Source of the DNA: Palsa-1392 sp036490335
GTDB lineage: Bacteria > Verrucomicrobiota > Verrucomicrobiia > Chthoniobacterales > UBA10450
NCBI GenBank assembly: GCA_036490335.1
Contig: DASXEB010000010.1
Location: 49,664 to 113,663, forward strand
Length of the DNA: 64,000 nt
Direction: 5' to 3'
In this document: one piece after another, positions 1 to 9,384 of the stretch
How positions within the stretch are numbered: the stretch's first letter is position 1
How the letters are laid out: every line of letters starts with the position of its first letter
The notes under the pieces: generated by a model
The model's input: the letters and a program-made list of their open reading frames with translations, nothing else
Databases searched by the model: none
What the model was told of the DNA's origin: nothing
Program-made: the position numbers and the translations under genes

Positions 1-170
1 AAGTCGTGGCCGATCCACGCATCGGCATCAGCCGCGCGAAAGATTTTCTTTGGCGCTTCACTTTGCGTGGCTCCGAATTTGTCAGCGTGCCGGTGCGAAA
101 TTTCGTCGCCGCGAGCGCAGCGCAAAAATCGCTGCGCCGATCGCGTTCCCGAGCACCGTCACGCCAATGA
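1..170 (+). CDS. DNA-3-methyladenine glycosylase (Mpg/AAG family), C-terminal fragment
   Basis: The reading frame that starts at base 3 encodes about 55 residues and stops with TGA at 168-170. It begins with residues resembling the end of the Mpg/AAG base-excision glycosylase fold: PRIGISRAKD, then WRF, then FVS. Known members usually end near this point, so the last 25 or so residues would be an extension. The gene is cut by the window edge, so the catalytic part is not visible. Its tail runs convergently into the permease gene on the other strand and overlaps it by about 89 bases. The call rests on one short C-terminal motif and is moderate at best. Confidence 0.5.
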   Translation, partial: VVADPRIGISRAKDFLWRFTLRGSEFVSVPVRNFVAASAAQKSLRRSRSRAPSRQ

Positions 171-1509
171 TTTTCGCCGCGAAGTTGAATCGGCTGCTCA
201 CGTCGATGATTGGCAAAACGGTGAAATAAATCGCGACCAGCGAAACGGCGAGCCCGCTCATCGCCGCAATCCGCAGCCAAGTCGGCGCGTGCCGACTAAT
301 CTCGCGCGCGCCGAAAATCGGGATGGCGAAAAAGAAAACGTAAGCGACGCCGTAGAAAACGGTCGCGGCATTATCGACCACTTGAAACGCTTCCTGCGCG
401 CCGTTGCCGATGAGACACGCGAGCGAAAAAACGAACGTGACAAGGCCCACGAAAACGATCGAATTCACCGGCGTCTTGTAGCGCGCGTGCAGGCGCGTGA
501 ACCACGCGGGCAAAATCGAATCCCAGCCGGCGACCATCGGCAGCCGCGAGGTGCCGGTTAAATAAATGCTCATGAGCGCGACGGAGCGGCTCGCGAGAAG
601 AAAAATCGCGACGGAAACAATCACGCCGACGATCGGCCACGCGCGAAAACCGATGCTCAAAGTTTGCGGCACCGGCCCGATCAAATCGATCTCGCGGCCG
701 CCGGTGAAGGCGAGCACCGAACTCGTGCCGAGGATGAACATGAGCGCGATGATCGGCGCGGCGATGAGAACGGAGCGCGCGATGTTGCGCGCGGGCGAGC
801 GCGTTTCGCCCGCGAGAATTGCGACGTATTCGAAGCCGCTCATCCCGCCGACGGCCATTTTGCTGAAGATGTTGAGCGAAAACATCGAGAGCGTCGGCAG
901 CGCGAGCGCGAGCGGGTGATAGGTTTTCAATTCGCCGCGCGCGAGTGCGAGAAACGGGAGCAAAATGAGCGCGCCGAACGTGACGAGCATAATGAGGCCG
1001 CTCGCGTTGTGAATCCATTTGCCTAACGACAAGCCGCGAATCGACAGCGTCATGAGCGCGGCGAAAAGCACACAGTTCACGAGCGAGATCACCCATTTGC
1101 TTTCCTGCATCCAGCGCGCGCTTGTGCCTAACGAGTAAGCAAGATTCGTCGTCACGACCAGGCCGCTCAGCGCCATCACGGAAATCGCGAGCAGCCAGAG
1201 ATTCCAGCCAACGATGAAGCCGACGAATTCGTTGAAACCAAATTTCGCCCATTGATACAAACCGCCTTCCAGCGGCATGAGTCGATTCAGGAAAATGACG
1301 ACCGCCGCCTGCGGAACGTAAAAGAGAACGATCGCGAGCAACCAGAAAGCGACGTGCGCGTGACCGAGTTTGGCGGCGGTGCCGACCCAGCTCGTGCCGA
1401 CGACAAACACGATCTGGGTGAGAACGAGGTCGCGCAGACCGAGTTCCTTTTTCAGCGACGCGCTTTGCGTTTCGATCTTCTGCTCGCCGCTTTCGAAATC
1501 GCTCGCCAC
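82..1509 (-). CDS. APC-family amino acid/polyamine permease
   Basis: A hydrophobic protein of about 475 residues with roughly 12 predicted membrane segments. It opens with a short soluble stretch (GLRDLVLTQIVFVVG), followed by helices typical of the APC superfamily, including the Gly-rich first helix and the LEGGLYQWAKFGF segment. The open frame extends upstream to 1647 without a convincing start. I chose the GTG at 1509 (protein begins VASDFESGEQ) because it leaves a divergent promoter gap before mnmA at 1613. It probably imports an amino acid or amine by cation symport; the substrate cannot be read from sequence. Two copies of the GCCTAACGA word lie inside the gene (1021, 1126). Confidence 0.8.
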   Translation of the reverse strand: MASDFESGEQKIETQSASLKKELGLRDLVLTQIVFVVGTSWVGTAAKLGHAHVAFWLLAIVLFYVPQAAVVIFLNRLMPLEGGLYQWAKFGFNEFVGFIVGWNLWLLAISVMALSGLVVTTNLAYSLGTSARWMQESKWVISLVNCVLFAALMTLSIRGLSLGKWIHNASGLIMLVTFGALILLPFLALARGELKTYHPLALALPTLSMFSLNIFSKMAVGGMSGFEYVAILAGETRSPARNIARSVLIAAPIIALMFILGTSSVLAFTGGREIDLIGPVPQTLSIGFRAWPIVGVIVSVAIFLLASRSVALMSIYLTGTSRLPMVAGWDSILPAWFTRLHARYKTPVNSIVFVGLVTFVFSLACLIGNGAQEAFQVVDNAATVFYGVAYVFFFAIPIFGAREISRHAPTWLRIAAMSGLAVSLVAIYFTVLPIIDVSSRFNFAAKIIGVTVLGNAIGAAIFALRSRRRNFAPAR

Positions 1510-1612
1510 GAAAGCGATTGTCGTCCGGCTCGCCGCCGCCGCCACGCAGATTTTCAGCCGGAGCGAGCGGATTGACCACTCGTCGAATCGCTCCGAATTT
1601 AACGACCCAAAA

Positions 1613-2713
1613 ATGCTTGATAAAAAACAACGCGTTCTGCTCGGCATGAGCGGCGGCGTCGATTCGAGCGTCGCCGGTTTTTTGCTACGCGAACAAGGCT
1701 ACGACGTTGTCGGCGTGACGATGAAAGTCTGGCCGCAGGATTGCATTTCGCGCGCGGAAGATAAGTGCTGCGGTCCGCAAGCCGTGGCCGACGCGCGCAA
1801 CGTTGCGCACTCGTTAGGCATTCCGCATTACGTCGTCGATGAGGCGGAGGAATTCGAAAGCCTCGTGATCAATTATTTCTCGAGCGAATACCGCGCCGGC
1901 CGCACGCCAAATCCGTGCGTGATGTGCAATGAGAAGCTGAAGTTCGGCAAGCTTTGGGAGAAAGCCGAGTCGTTAGGCTGCGAATTTATCGCGACCGGAC
2001 ATTACGCGATCGTCGAGCATCACGGCGACCGCGCCGTTTTGCGCAAAGGCTCCGACCCGCGCAAAGACCAATCCTATTTTCTCTTCAGCCTGCGCCAGGA
2101 ACAACTGCGCCGTGCTTTGACGCCGTTAGGCAAAATGTCGAAGCCGGAGATTCGCGCGATCGCGCGTTCGTTAGGCTTAAAGGTCGCCGACAAAATCGAC
2201 AGCCAGGAAATTTGTTTCGTCCCGGGGAATGACTACAAGGCGTTCTTGCGCGCGCATCTCGGCGAAGAGGAATTTCATCCCGGTGGAATTTACGATCTCG
2301 CGGGCAACTTCGTCGCCCCGCACGACGGCATCGAGCTCTTCACTATCGGCCAGCGCAAAGGACTGCCCGGCGGTTCGCCGCAACCGCGCTACGTCATCGA
2401 CATCGATGCGGAAACGAGCCGCGTCATCGTCGGCGGCGCGGAAGATTTGCTCACCGGCGAATTTGAAATCGATAACGTGAACTGGGCCGAGGAAAAGCCG
2501 CCTAACGAGTCGATGGCCGCGACGGTCAAGATTCGCTACGCGCATCCGGGCACGGCGGCGACGATCACCGCGCTGCCGCAAAATCGCGCGCGTGTTCAGC
2601 TTCACGAAGCGCAAAAAGCGGTCACGCCGGGTCAGGCCGCGGTTCTTTACCGCGGCGACGCCGTCCTCGGCGGCGGCTGGATTTGTCGCCAACAGGCCGC
2701 AGCCTTGGCCTAA
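1613..2713 (+). CDS. mnmA: tRNA-specific 2-thiouridylase MnmA
   Basis: A 366-residue enzyme that puts sulfur on U34 of Lys, Glu and Gln tRNAs, using ATP and a persulfide from the IscS/Tus relay. The PP-loop SGGVDSS is at residues 13-19. The two redox cysteines are Cys102 (NPCVMCN) and Cys201 (QEICFVPGNDY). Length matches the family. The ATG at 1613 gives the canonical start MLDKKQRVLLGMSGG; the longer open frame upstream is antisense to the permease. The TAA stop sits inside a GCCTAACGA word and the next ATG (cutA) follows it immediately. Three copies of TCGTTAGGC inside the gene encode Ser-Leu-Gly, using the rare TTA codon. Confidence 0.97.
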   Translation: MLDKKQRVLLGMSGGVDSSVAGFLLREQGYDVVGVTMKVWPQDCISRAEDKCCGPQAVADARNVAHSLGIPHYVVDEAEEFESLVINYFSSEYRAGRTPNPCVMCNEKLKFGKLWEKAESLGCEFIATGHYAIVEHHGDRAVLRKGSDPRKDQSYFLFSLRQEQLRRALTPLGKMSKPEIRAIARSLGLKVADKIDSQEICFVPGNDYKAFLRAHLGEEEFHPGGIYDLAGNFVAPHDGIELFTIGQRKGLPGGSPQPRYVIDIDAETSRVIVGGAEDLLTGEFEIDNVNWAEEKPPNESMAATVKIRYAHPGTAATITALPQNRARVQLHEAQKAVTPGQAAVLYRGDAVLGGGWICRQQAAALA

Positions 2714-2716
2714 CGA

Positions 2717-3040
2717 ATGCCTGACGAAGTCCTCCTCGTCCTGAGCACGTTTCCCGATCGCGGAAAGGCGCAGCGGATCGCGGAGGAATTGGTCGCGGGA
2801 AATTTCGCGGCCTGCGCCAATGTCGGGTCAGCGGTCGATTCGTTTTATCGCTGGAAAGGCGAAATGGAGACGGCCAGCGAAGTCCTCGTCTATTTCAAAA
2901 CGACCGCGGCGCGCTTCGCTGACTTCGAGAAAAAATTGCGCGAGTTGCACCCGTACGACGTGCCCGAAATTATCGCGCTCGCGCTCGCGGACGGCTCAGC
3001 AGATTATCTGCGCTGGGTCGCGGAAAACTGCCGCCCGTGA
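2717..3040 (+). CDS. cutA: Divalent-cation tolerance protein CutA
   Basis: A 107-residue protein of the CutA1 family: a small trimeric ferredoxin-like fold with the family pattern ACANVGSAVDSFYRWKGE in the middle and a C-terminal segment ending with YLRWVAEN. CutA was linked to copper and divalent cation tolerance in E. coli, but its molecular role is still unclear. The ATG lies three bases after the mnmA stop (TAA-CGA-ATG), so the two genes are almost certainly co-transcribed. Two GCCTAACGA copies follow the gene at 3046 and 3057. Confidence 0.93.
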   Translation: MPDEVLLVLSTFPDRGKAQRIAEELVAGNFAACANVGSAVDSFYRWKGEMETASEVLVYFKTTAARFADFEKKLRELHPYDVPEIIALALADGSADYLRWVAENCRP

Positions 3041-3075
3041 TTCGCGCCTAACGATCGCCTAACGACACGAGAGCG

Positions 3076-3762
3076 TCAGTTTGGCATGTTGATTTGAATC
3101 GATGGGTCGTACTCGAACGTCGTCACCGAATGCAATTGGCGCTTCGCCGTCATCGCCTTGAGCTGATCGTGCAACGCCTTGATGTCGACCTGACCGTTGC
3201 CGCCATGCGGGATGCGTGGTCGCGCGCCCGGCCCTTCGTAATCGCGCTCCATTTTCAGGATTCGCGAGTCATCCGCGGCCAGCCAGACTTTGGCCGGGCC
3301 GTTGTCTTCAGTCACGTCGTAAACTTTCGCGGCGATCCCGCCGACACGGTCGTCGCCGCTAAATTTCAGATGGCCATGTTGCTCGCGAAAATACTCTCCG
3401 CTCAAGCCCTGATGCTTTTCGGTTAACATACTGCCGATACTTACGGGCAAGGTCTTCCACGATTCGTTAGGCCCTTCGCGCCGCAGGGTGCGCTTGCCAT
3501 CCGAGAAGATTTCCGAAACGACCTCGCCGTTTTGCTTCGTCACGAAATGGACTTTGTCGGGACGGACACGCTCCATCGTCGTGGTCTCGATCTCTTTTCC
3601 GGAATCGCGATCGGTCACGGTCATCGTCATGCGTTGGGCAGGCGCGGCCTCGGAGGCGTCAGTCGCCTTTTTGAGGATGGCGGAATCGTCATCCGCGCGC
3701 GCGATCGCGCCGCACCACGCCCAAGCGACGAAGACAAAAAGTGACAAACAGATTTTGTTCAT
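3076..3762 (-). CDS. Secreted LolA-like protein
   Basis: A 228-residue protein with a clear signal peptide (MNKICLSLFVFVAWAWCGAIARA). The mature part alternates short beta-strand-like stretches: mention of a redox or lipid cofactor is absent, and the end FEYDPSIQINMPN resembles the last strand of LolA/LppX-type lipid-binding half-barrels. The fold is suggested by length and strand pattern only. It is convergent with cutA and divergent from the MBL gene at 3850. A periplasmic lipoprotein or lipid carrier role is possible but not shown. Confidence 0.65.
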   Translation of the reverse strand: MNKICLSLFVFVAWAWCGAIARADDDSAILKKATDASEAAPAQRMTMTVTDRDSGKEIETTTMERVRPDKVHFVTKQNGEVVSEIFSDGKRTLRREGPNESWKTLPVSIGSMLTEKHQGLSGEYFREQHGHLKFSGDDRVGGIAAKVYDVTEDNGPAKVWLAADDSRILKMERDYEGPGARPRIPHGGNGQVDIKALHDQLKAMTAKRQLHSVTTFEYDPSIQINMPN

Positions 3763-3849
3763 GCCGCGATTCTGCCTGCGATTCGGCCCGAAGGCGAGAA
3801 TTTTGCCCGGCTCGTTTGGCGACTTCTGGCCGCGTGATAAGATGCCGTC

Positions 3850-5250
3850 ATGTCACTCGTCTTTGAAACCATCGCAACGGAGGGACTCGCCGAGATTTCC
3901 TATTTGATCGGCGACGATGAAGAAGGAAGCGCGGCGGTTTTCGATCCGCGGACCGATGTCGAAATTTACCTCCAGCTGGCGCGCGCGAAAAACGTCGCGA
4001 TCACGCACGTTTTCGAGACGCACATTCACGCCGATCTCGTGAGCGGCGCGCGCGAACTGGCGGCGCGCGTCGGCACGGCGAAAATTTTTGCGAGCCACGA
4101 AGCGGGCGCGCACTACGGATTCGAGACGGAGCCGGTCAAAGATGGAAGCGAGTTTAAATTTGGTTCGTTAGGCATCACCGCGCGCCACACGCCCGGTCAC
4201 ACGCCCGAGCATGTTTCCTACATTTTGGCCGACGGCGATCATCCGGATTTGCCGTGGGGCGTGCTCAGCGGCGATTCGCTTTTTGTCGGCTCGGCCGGCC
4301 GTCCGGATTTGTTAGGCGAAAAAGAAACGGCGCGGCTGGCGGCGCTGCAATTCAAAACTCTGCGCGAATTTTATCTCAAGCTTCCCGACAGCGTGATCGT
4401 TTATCCGGCGCACGGCAGCGGCTCGCCCTGCGGCGCGGAGATCAGCGATCGCCTCACGAGCACGATCGGCTACGAGCGGGCCTTCAATCCGTTTCTGCAG
4501 ATCGACGACGTCGAAAAATTCACCGAGCACTGCATCAAAACCGCGCCGCCGATTCCGAAATATTATCCACGGATGAAAAAGGTGAACGCGGAAGGCCCGG
4601 AAATCCTCGGCGGTCTGCCGCAGGTGCACGCGCTTCCGCCTAACGAATTCAAAAAAGCGCTCGCAAACAGCGAAGCGCAACTGATCGACACGCGGTCGAT
4701 GTTCGCTTTTGGCGGCGCGCACATCGCCGGCGCGATCAACATCGGCGCCTCGCCCACGCTTTCGATTTGGGCCGGCTCGCTGCTCGATCCGGAGACGCCG
4801 ATTTTGCTCGTGCTCGAAAACGATGGCGACCTCGACGAAGTCGTTAGGCTGTTTTTGCGCACCGGTTTCACAAAATTCGCCGGCTATCTCGTCGGCGGGA
4901 TGAAAGCGTGGGACAACGCCGGCTTTTCGTTCGCGCAGATCAGCCAGATTTCCGTTCACGAATTGCACGGCGCGAATGGCCAACTCCAGGTGCTCGACGT
5001 TCGCACCGACCGCGAGTGGAAAGGCGGTCACGTGCCGCACGCCCGCCACATCGCGATGCCGCAACTGCGCCAGCGCGCGGGCGAGTTGGACAAATCGAAA
5101 CCGGTCGCGGTTTACTGCGCGAGCGGCTACCGCGCCAGCATCGCGACGAGCATTTTGCGCAGCGAAGGCTTCGAGAAGGTAATGAATGTTCCGGGCAGCT
5201 GGCACGCCTGGAAGGAAGCCGGCCTGCCGGTGGAAAAGAGCGATCGTTAG
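3850..5250 (+). CDS. MBL-fold persulfide dioxygenase-like protein with two rhodanese domains
   Basis: A 466-residue three-domain protein. Residues 1-250 are a metallo-beta-lactamase domain with the metal motif HIHAD at 58-62 and the sequence PGHTPEHV further on, as in ETHE1/CstB persulfide dioxygenases. Residues about 265-350 form a rhodanese domain without a catalytic cysteine. Residues about 375-460 form an active-looking rhodanese with Cys423 in CASGYRAS. This architecture matches CstB-type enzymes, which oxidise low-molecular-weight persulfides to sulfite or thiosulfate using nonheme iron and O2. It sits next to sulfur-transfer gene mnmA, though not in the same operon. The TAG stop lies in a TCGTTAGGC word. 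Confidence 0.88.
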   Translation: MSLVFETIATEGLAEISYLIGDDEEGSAAVFDPRTDVEIYLQLARAKNVAITHVFETHIHADLVSGARELAARVGTAKIFASHEAGAHYGFETEPVKDGSEFKFGSLGITARHTPGHTPEHVSYILADGDHPDLPWGVLSGDSLFVGSAGRPDLLGEKETARLAALQFKTLREFYLKLPDSVIVYPAHGSGSPCGAEISDRLTSTIGYERAFNPFLQIDDVEKFTEHCIKTAPPIPKYYPRMKKVNAEGPEILGGLPQVHALPPNEFKKALANSEAQLIDTRSMFAFGGAHIAGAINIGASPTLSIWAGSLLDPETPILLVLENDGDLDEVVRLFLRTGFTKFAGYLVGGMKAWDNAGFSFAQISQISVHELHGANGQLQVLDVRTDREWKGGHVPHARHIAMPQLRQRAGELDKSKPVAVYCASGYRASIATSILRSEGFEKVMNVPGSWHAWKEAGLPVEKSDR

Positions 5251-5264
5251 GCAGTTCGCCGCGG

Positions 5265-6488
5265 CTATTTCAAATCGAAGGCGCCGCAATCGAACGCCAT
5301 CATTTGATCGAGCCGCGAAAGCCGAAACTGCTCGACGACCGCGCCGTCGTCCTGGAAAAAATCGAGCCCGTTCTCGCGCGGCGCGATCACGATTCGTTTG
5401 ATCTGTGCGTTGTCGCTCACCGTGCGGAGGGGAAGGCCGTCGGCCGTTTTTAGAAAGGCGCCCTCGGCGTCGAAACCGGCTGCGAGCTTCACTGTGTCGC
5501 GGCGATCGCGCTCGAGCGAATTCGGCCGCAGGATTTGTTCGACCAGGTCGGGGGATTTCACCTTCTCGTTAGGCATCGCGACGGGCGCGCCGTTTTGCAG
5601 CGCGAAGTTTTCGTGCGCGACGATCTTTTTCTCGAAGTCGATTTTCCAGTTCGAGACCGCTTCGGCGTCGCCGCCGGATTTCGCCTTCGTCTCGAGAAGG
5701 GTGAGGCTGCGCAGCCGTTCGAGCGACGGCGAGCGTTCGAGCAAGAAAATTCGCTCCTCGTTAGGCGAAGCAGCGATCGCGAATGGTTGCGGATCGTTAG
5801 GCGCGATCGCGAGCTTTCGCAGAACGCCGGCGATCGGCTGAGAAGCCAGCTGCACGATTTCGAGGGCAGCAGAATTTTTTGCAGCGTGACTGATCGCCCA
5901 AATCGTTCCGTCGCGGCCCGGCGCGACAGCGACCGGATCGATCAGCGCGGCGGAAGAGGAAGGCGATTTCGCCGCCGGCGCGTCGGTAGCGGCCAGCATT
6001 CCCGTCGCTGGATCGAAAAGGAATGAGGAAGTCGCGCCGCCCGCGAGCGTCGTCGTTAGGCGAAGCGAAGAATCGTTCGCCTCGATCTGCGTCACGCGCG
6101 CGATGTGGGGCGAATGTTCGTCTGTCACCCAATCGTTAAAAAAATAGCCGACGCCTTCGACCTGCACTCCGCCTAACAAAAAGCCGCGCGCGTGATAGCG
6201 GCCTGCCGCCAGCGGATGACCCGAATCGTCTTTGCCGTCCCAAGTCGTCTCGAGCGCGTCATGGCCGGCGGTGAAATCGGAGATCTCATCTTCGCGATGC
6301 AGTACGCGCACAAGTTTTCCGGTCGCGTCGAAAATCCCGAGACTGATCGTTCCCTCAAGCGGCGGCGGGACAAAATGCAACCTAACGAGTCGTGGGTTTG
6401 GCGAAGGCGTCGGGGTTGGCGACTCCTCTGCTCGCGTCAGGATAAGCGAGCAGAAAAGTGCGATGCAGGAGAGAGCCAGCGCGCGCAT
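5265..6488 (-). CDS. Secreted protein with FlgD-like Ig segment
   Basis: A 407-residue protein starting MRALALSCIALFCSLILTRA, a signal peptide. Residues about 30-125 contain SLGIFDATGKLVR and a later TTWDGKDDSGHPLAAGRYHARG, which is the pattern of FlgD/FlgE-type Ig-like domains found in secreted proteins of this sort. The rest looks like a beta-propeller-type scaffold but has no motif I can name. The ATG shares one base with the stop of the GH57 gene (TGATG), so translation is probably coupled. Six copies of the TCGTTAGGC/GCCTAAC-type word lie inside it and give Pro-Asn-Glu or Pro-Asn-Asp. Confidence 0.7.
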   Translation of the reverse strand: MRALALSCIALFCSLILTRAEESPTPTPSPNPRLVRLHFVPPPLEGTISLGIFDATGKLVRVLHREDEISDFTAGHDALETTWDGKDDSGHPLAAGRYHARGFLLGGVQVEGVGYFFNDWVTDEHSPHIARVTQIEANDSSLRLTTTLAGGATSSFLFDPATGMLAATDAPAAKSPSSSAALIDPVAVAPGRDGTIWAISHAAKNSAALEIVQLASQPIAGVLRKLAIAPNDPQPFAIAASPNEERIFLLERSPSLERLRSLTLLETKAKSGGDAEAVSNWKIDFEKKIVAHENFALQNGAPVAMPNEKVKSPDLVEQILRPNSLERDRRDTVKLAAGFDAEGAFLKTADGLPLRTVSDNAQIKRIVIAPRENGLDFFQDDGAVVEQFRLSRLDQMMAFDCGAFDLK

Positions 6489-8068
6489 CAGGAATAATAT
6501 CGCCAGTCGAGATCGGGAAAAATTGGCGAACGCGATTCGCACTCAACGAGGAAATCGAGCTCGAGATGATCGGCCGAGAGCTGATCGAAGAGCCGATTAA
6601 AGCGCGCTAGATGTTCGCGCGTCCGCGCGGTTGCGTACTCGGCGGCGGTGCGAGTCTTGATCAGGAACGCCCAATCGCTCGCTTGCGCGAGAAGCAACTC
6701 CCGCGCGCATTGCCGGAGCGCGCGCTCGGTTTGCGAATCGGTTGTGTTCGCTTCCCGGCGCGCGAGTTCGATCATGCGACGAGTCGCGGCGTGCAGGTGC
6801 GGATAAATCCAGGCGTTGCTCTCGTCGAGCCAGACGCGGTTGAAACCGGCCTCGCCCCAACTCGACGGATTTGGCCTGACGATTTGTTGAGAGGGATGCG
6901 CGGCTAGAAATTCGCTCGGTGTCGTCAAATGAAAGTCTGCGAGCGTCGCGGCTTCGCGAAAAAGCGTCTCGAGAAATTGCGGGCCTTCGAACCACCAGTG
7001 GCCGAAAAGCTCGGCATCGAATGGACTAACGATCATCGGAGAATCCACCATCGCGTCGAGCTCGCGGAATTGCGCGCGGCGCTTCGCGAGAAAATCGAGC
7101 GCATGCCGATCCGCGATCGCGAAGGCAGCTTCGCGGTCGTAAAGTTTTTTCTCAGCGCCGCGCTCGCTCACGGAATGATATTTGATGCCGCTGAATTTTC
7201 GAAAACCCACCGGCCTAACGAAGGCGCGCAACTCCGATTCGGAGCGATCGAAGCCGATGTCGCGATAAAAGTCGCGGTAATTCGGATCGCCGGGATAACC
7301 GCATTCCGCGCTCCAGATTTCGCGATTTGATTCCCGGTCGCGCGCGAACGCGGCCGGTCCCGCGGGCGTAAAGCAGGGAGCGAAGAAAGCTGCGCGTGGG
7401 CGCGGCTCGCCGAACATGAGGGCGTGCGCGTCGACGATGAACCAACGCAGGTTCGCTTCCTGCAAAATGGAATCGAGGCCGGCGTTGTAACCGCATTCGG
7501 GCAGCCAGAAACCGCGCGGCTCGCAGCCGAAGTTTTCGCGATAGTTGTCGCGGCCGAGGAGAATTTGGGCGCGTTGCGCTGCGGGAAAATCGGCAAGCAG
7601 CGGCAGGAAAGCGTGGGTCGCCGCGCTCGCAATGATTTCAAGGCCGCCTTCGTCCTGCAATTCGCGAAACGCCCTAACGACGTCGCATTGCAGTGTGTCG
7701 GCAAAAAATGCGCGCGCGTCGGCGAAGAAATCTTCGTAGAAGCGCGCGAGCCCGGCGAGTTGCGGCTGGTCGCGATTGCGTCCGATTTCCTGGCGCGCGA
7801 GACCGATCAGCCGTTCGAGATGGCGCAGGTAACGCCGCTGCAAAAGTTCGTCGCGCAACATCGCGCACAAGGTCGGCGTGAGCGACATCGTCAGGCGAAA
7901 TGGCACGGCGTCTTCGTGCAGCCGGCGCATCATCCGGATGAGCGGCAGGTAGGTTTCGGTGATGGCTTCGAAGAGCCAGTCCTCTTCGAGAAAATCTTCG
8001 TGCTCGGGATGCCTAACGAATGGCAAATGGGCGTGCAGGATGAGGGCGAGCGAGCCGCAAGGAGTCAC
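6488..8068 (-). CDS. GH57 1,4-alpha-glucan branching enzyme
   Basis: A 526-residue glycoside hydrolase family 57 protein (DUF1957 type) that makes alpha-1,6 branches in glycogen. It starts with a GTG, giving VTPCGSLALILHAHLPFVRH with the family HAHLPFVRH motif. The nucleophile is Glu191 in LPECGY and the acid is Asp351 in SPFDAELFGHWW, close to positions 183 and 353 of the Thermus enzyme. The open frame runs another 150 residues upstream, but that part overlaps the aminotransferase gene in another frame and is Arg-rich nonsense. The stop is translationally coupled to the following secreted protein gene. Confidence 0.9.
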   Translation of the reverse strand: MTPCGSLALILHAHLPFVRHPEHEDFLEEDWLFEAITETYLPLIRMMRRLHEDAVPFRLTMSLTPTLCAMLRDELLQRRYLRHLERLIGLARQEIGRNRDQPQLAGLARFYEDFFADARAFFADTLQCDVVRAFRELQDEGGLEIIASAATHAFLPLLADFPAAQRAQILLGRDNYRENFGCEPRGFWLPECGYNAGLDSILQEANLRWFIVDAHALMFGEPRPRAAFFAPCFTPAGPAAFARDRESNREIWSAECGYPGDPNYRDFYRDIGFDRSESELRAFVRPVGFRKFSGIKYHSVSERGAEKKLYDREAAFAIADRHALDFLAKRRAQFRELDAMVDSPMIVSPFDAELFGHWWFEGPQFLETLFREAATLADFHLTTPSEFLAAHPSQQIVRPNPSSWGEAGFNRVWLDESNAWIYPHLHAATRRMIELARREANTTDSQTERALRQCARELLLAQASDWAFLIKTRTAAEYATARTREHLARFNRLFDQLSADHLELDFLVECESRSPIFPDLDWRYYS

Positions 8069-8085
8069 GGCGCCGGGGGTTGTTT

Positions 8086-8115
8086 GAGAGGTCCCTCGCT
8101 CTGCTCGGGATGACA
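8086..8115. repeat. Dispersed palindromic repeat, single half-copy
   Basis: The segment GGTCCCTCGCT followed by CTCGGGATGACA is one arm of a repeat also present at 27763-27885, 28998-29153 and 35883-35992. Here only one arm is present, between the GH57 and aspartate aminotransferase genes. Confidence 0.7.
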
Positions 8116-8175
8116 CTCGGGTGGTTGCGCGCGGCTTTCGCGGCGTGGAGTTTTCGCGGTCCGAAACTTCGCGCG

Positions 8176-9354
8176 TCAGAGCGTGCGGCAGAAATCCTGG
8201 AAGCGATCGAGACCTTTTTTGATGATGTCGATGCTCGTCGCGTAGCTCAGACGAATCGTGCGATCGTCGCCAAACGCGGCGCCGGGAATGACGGCGACGT
8301 TGGCTTTGCTGAGAAGGCGATCGGCGAAATTCTGCGAGTTCAAACCGAGCTGGCTGATGTTGACCAAAATGTAGAACGCGCCCTGTGGTTTGACGGCGGT
8401 GATGTTGGCGATTTTCGAGACGCGATCGAACATGTAATTGCGCCGCATATCGAACTCGTCGTGCATGTCGGAGAGCGGTTGCTGGTCGCCTTTGAGCGCG
8501 GCGATTCCGCCTTTTTGCGCGAACGAACACGGGTTCGCCGTGGTGTGGCTCTGGATCGAATCGACCGCTTTCGCGATCGCTTCCGGCGCGCCCATGTAAC
8601 CGAGCCGCCAGCCGGTCATCGCGTAGGATTTACTGAAACCGTTGACCGTGATCGTGAGGTCGTAAGCCTGCTTCGAAAGCGAGGCGATGCTGACGTGTTT
8701 CACGCCGTCGTAAACGAGCTTCTCGTAAATTTCGTCCGAGAGAATGTAGATGTCCTCCTCCGCCGCGACATCGACGATCGCACTCAATTCCTCGCGCGTG
8801 TAAACCGCGCCGCTGGGATTGTTAGGCGAATTCATGATCACCATTTTCGTCCGCGGCGTCATCGCGTTTTCAAATTCCTGCGCCGTCATCTTCCAATTAT
8901 TGCGCTCGTTCGTCTGCACGATCACCGGCTCCGCGCCGGCCAGCCGCACCATGTCGGGATAGCTCACCCAATAGGGCGACGGGATGATCACTTCGTCGCC
9001 CGCTTCGCAAGTCGCGAGGATCGCGTTGTAGCAGGAATGCTTCGCGCCGTTGCTCACGATCACCTGGCTCGAGCGATACTCGAGGCCGTTATCGGCGGCG
9101 AATTTCTCCGAGATCGCCTGGCGCAATTCCGGCAACCCGGAGCTCGGCGTGTATTTCGTGAAGCCCTGCTCGAGCGCCGCGATCGCCGCCTGCTTGATGT
9201 GCTCCGGCGTGTCGAAGTCCGGCTCGCCCGCGCCAAATCCGCAGATGTCGATGCCCTCGCTTTTCATCGCCTTCGCTTTGCTGTCGATCGAGAGCGTGAG
9301 CGACGGGGTGAGTTGAGATGCGCGCGTCGAGATTTCCATGATCGCAGTATTCAA
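8176..9354 (-). CDS. Class I aspartate aminotransferase (subgroup Ib)
   Basis: A 392-residue PLP enzyme moving an amino group between aspartate and 2-oxoglutarate. Visible motifs are GAGEPDFDTP near the N-terminus, NSPNNPSG at about 175-182, SDEIYEKL at 206-213, and the PLP lysine Lys242 in NGFSKSYAMTGWR. A late Arg in TIRLSYA should bind the substrate alpha-carboxylate. Length and motifs fit AspC/AAT-Ib enzymes from bacteria; some members also accept prephenate. An alternative start is Met6 at 9339. The gene lies upstream of the GH57 gene with a gap of about 107 bases. Confidence 0.93.
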   Translation of the reverse strand: MNTAIMEISTRASQLTPSLTLSIDSKAKAMKSEGIDICGFGAGEPDFDTPEHIKQAAIAALEQGFTKYTPSSGLPELRQAISEKFAADNGLEYRSSQVIVSNGAKHSCYNAILATCEAGDEVIIPSPYWVSYPDMVRLAGAEPVIVQTNERNNWKMTAQEFENAMTPRTKMVIMNSPNNPSGAVYTREELSAIVDVAAEEDIYILSDEIYEKLVYDGVKHVSIASLSKQAYDLTITVNGFSKSYAMTGWRLGYMGAPEAIAKAVDSIQSHTTANPCSFAQKGGIAALKGDQQPLSDMHDEFDMRRNYMFDRVSKIANITAVKPQGAFYILVNISQLGLNSQNFADRLLSKANVAVIPGAAFGDDRTIRLSYATSIDIIKKGLDRFQDFCRTL

Positions 9355-9384
9355 AATCGGTTTTCCAAAAACGGGGAGCGCAAG

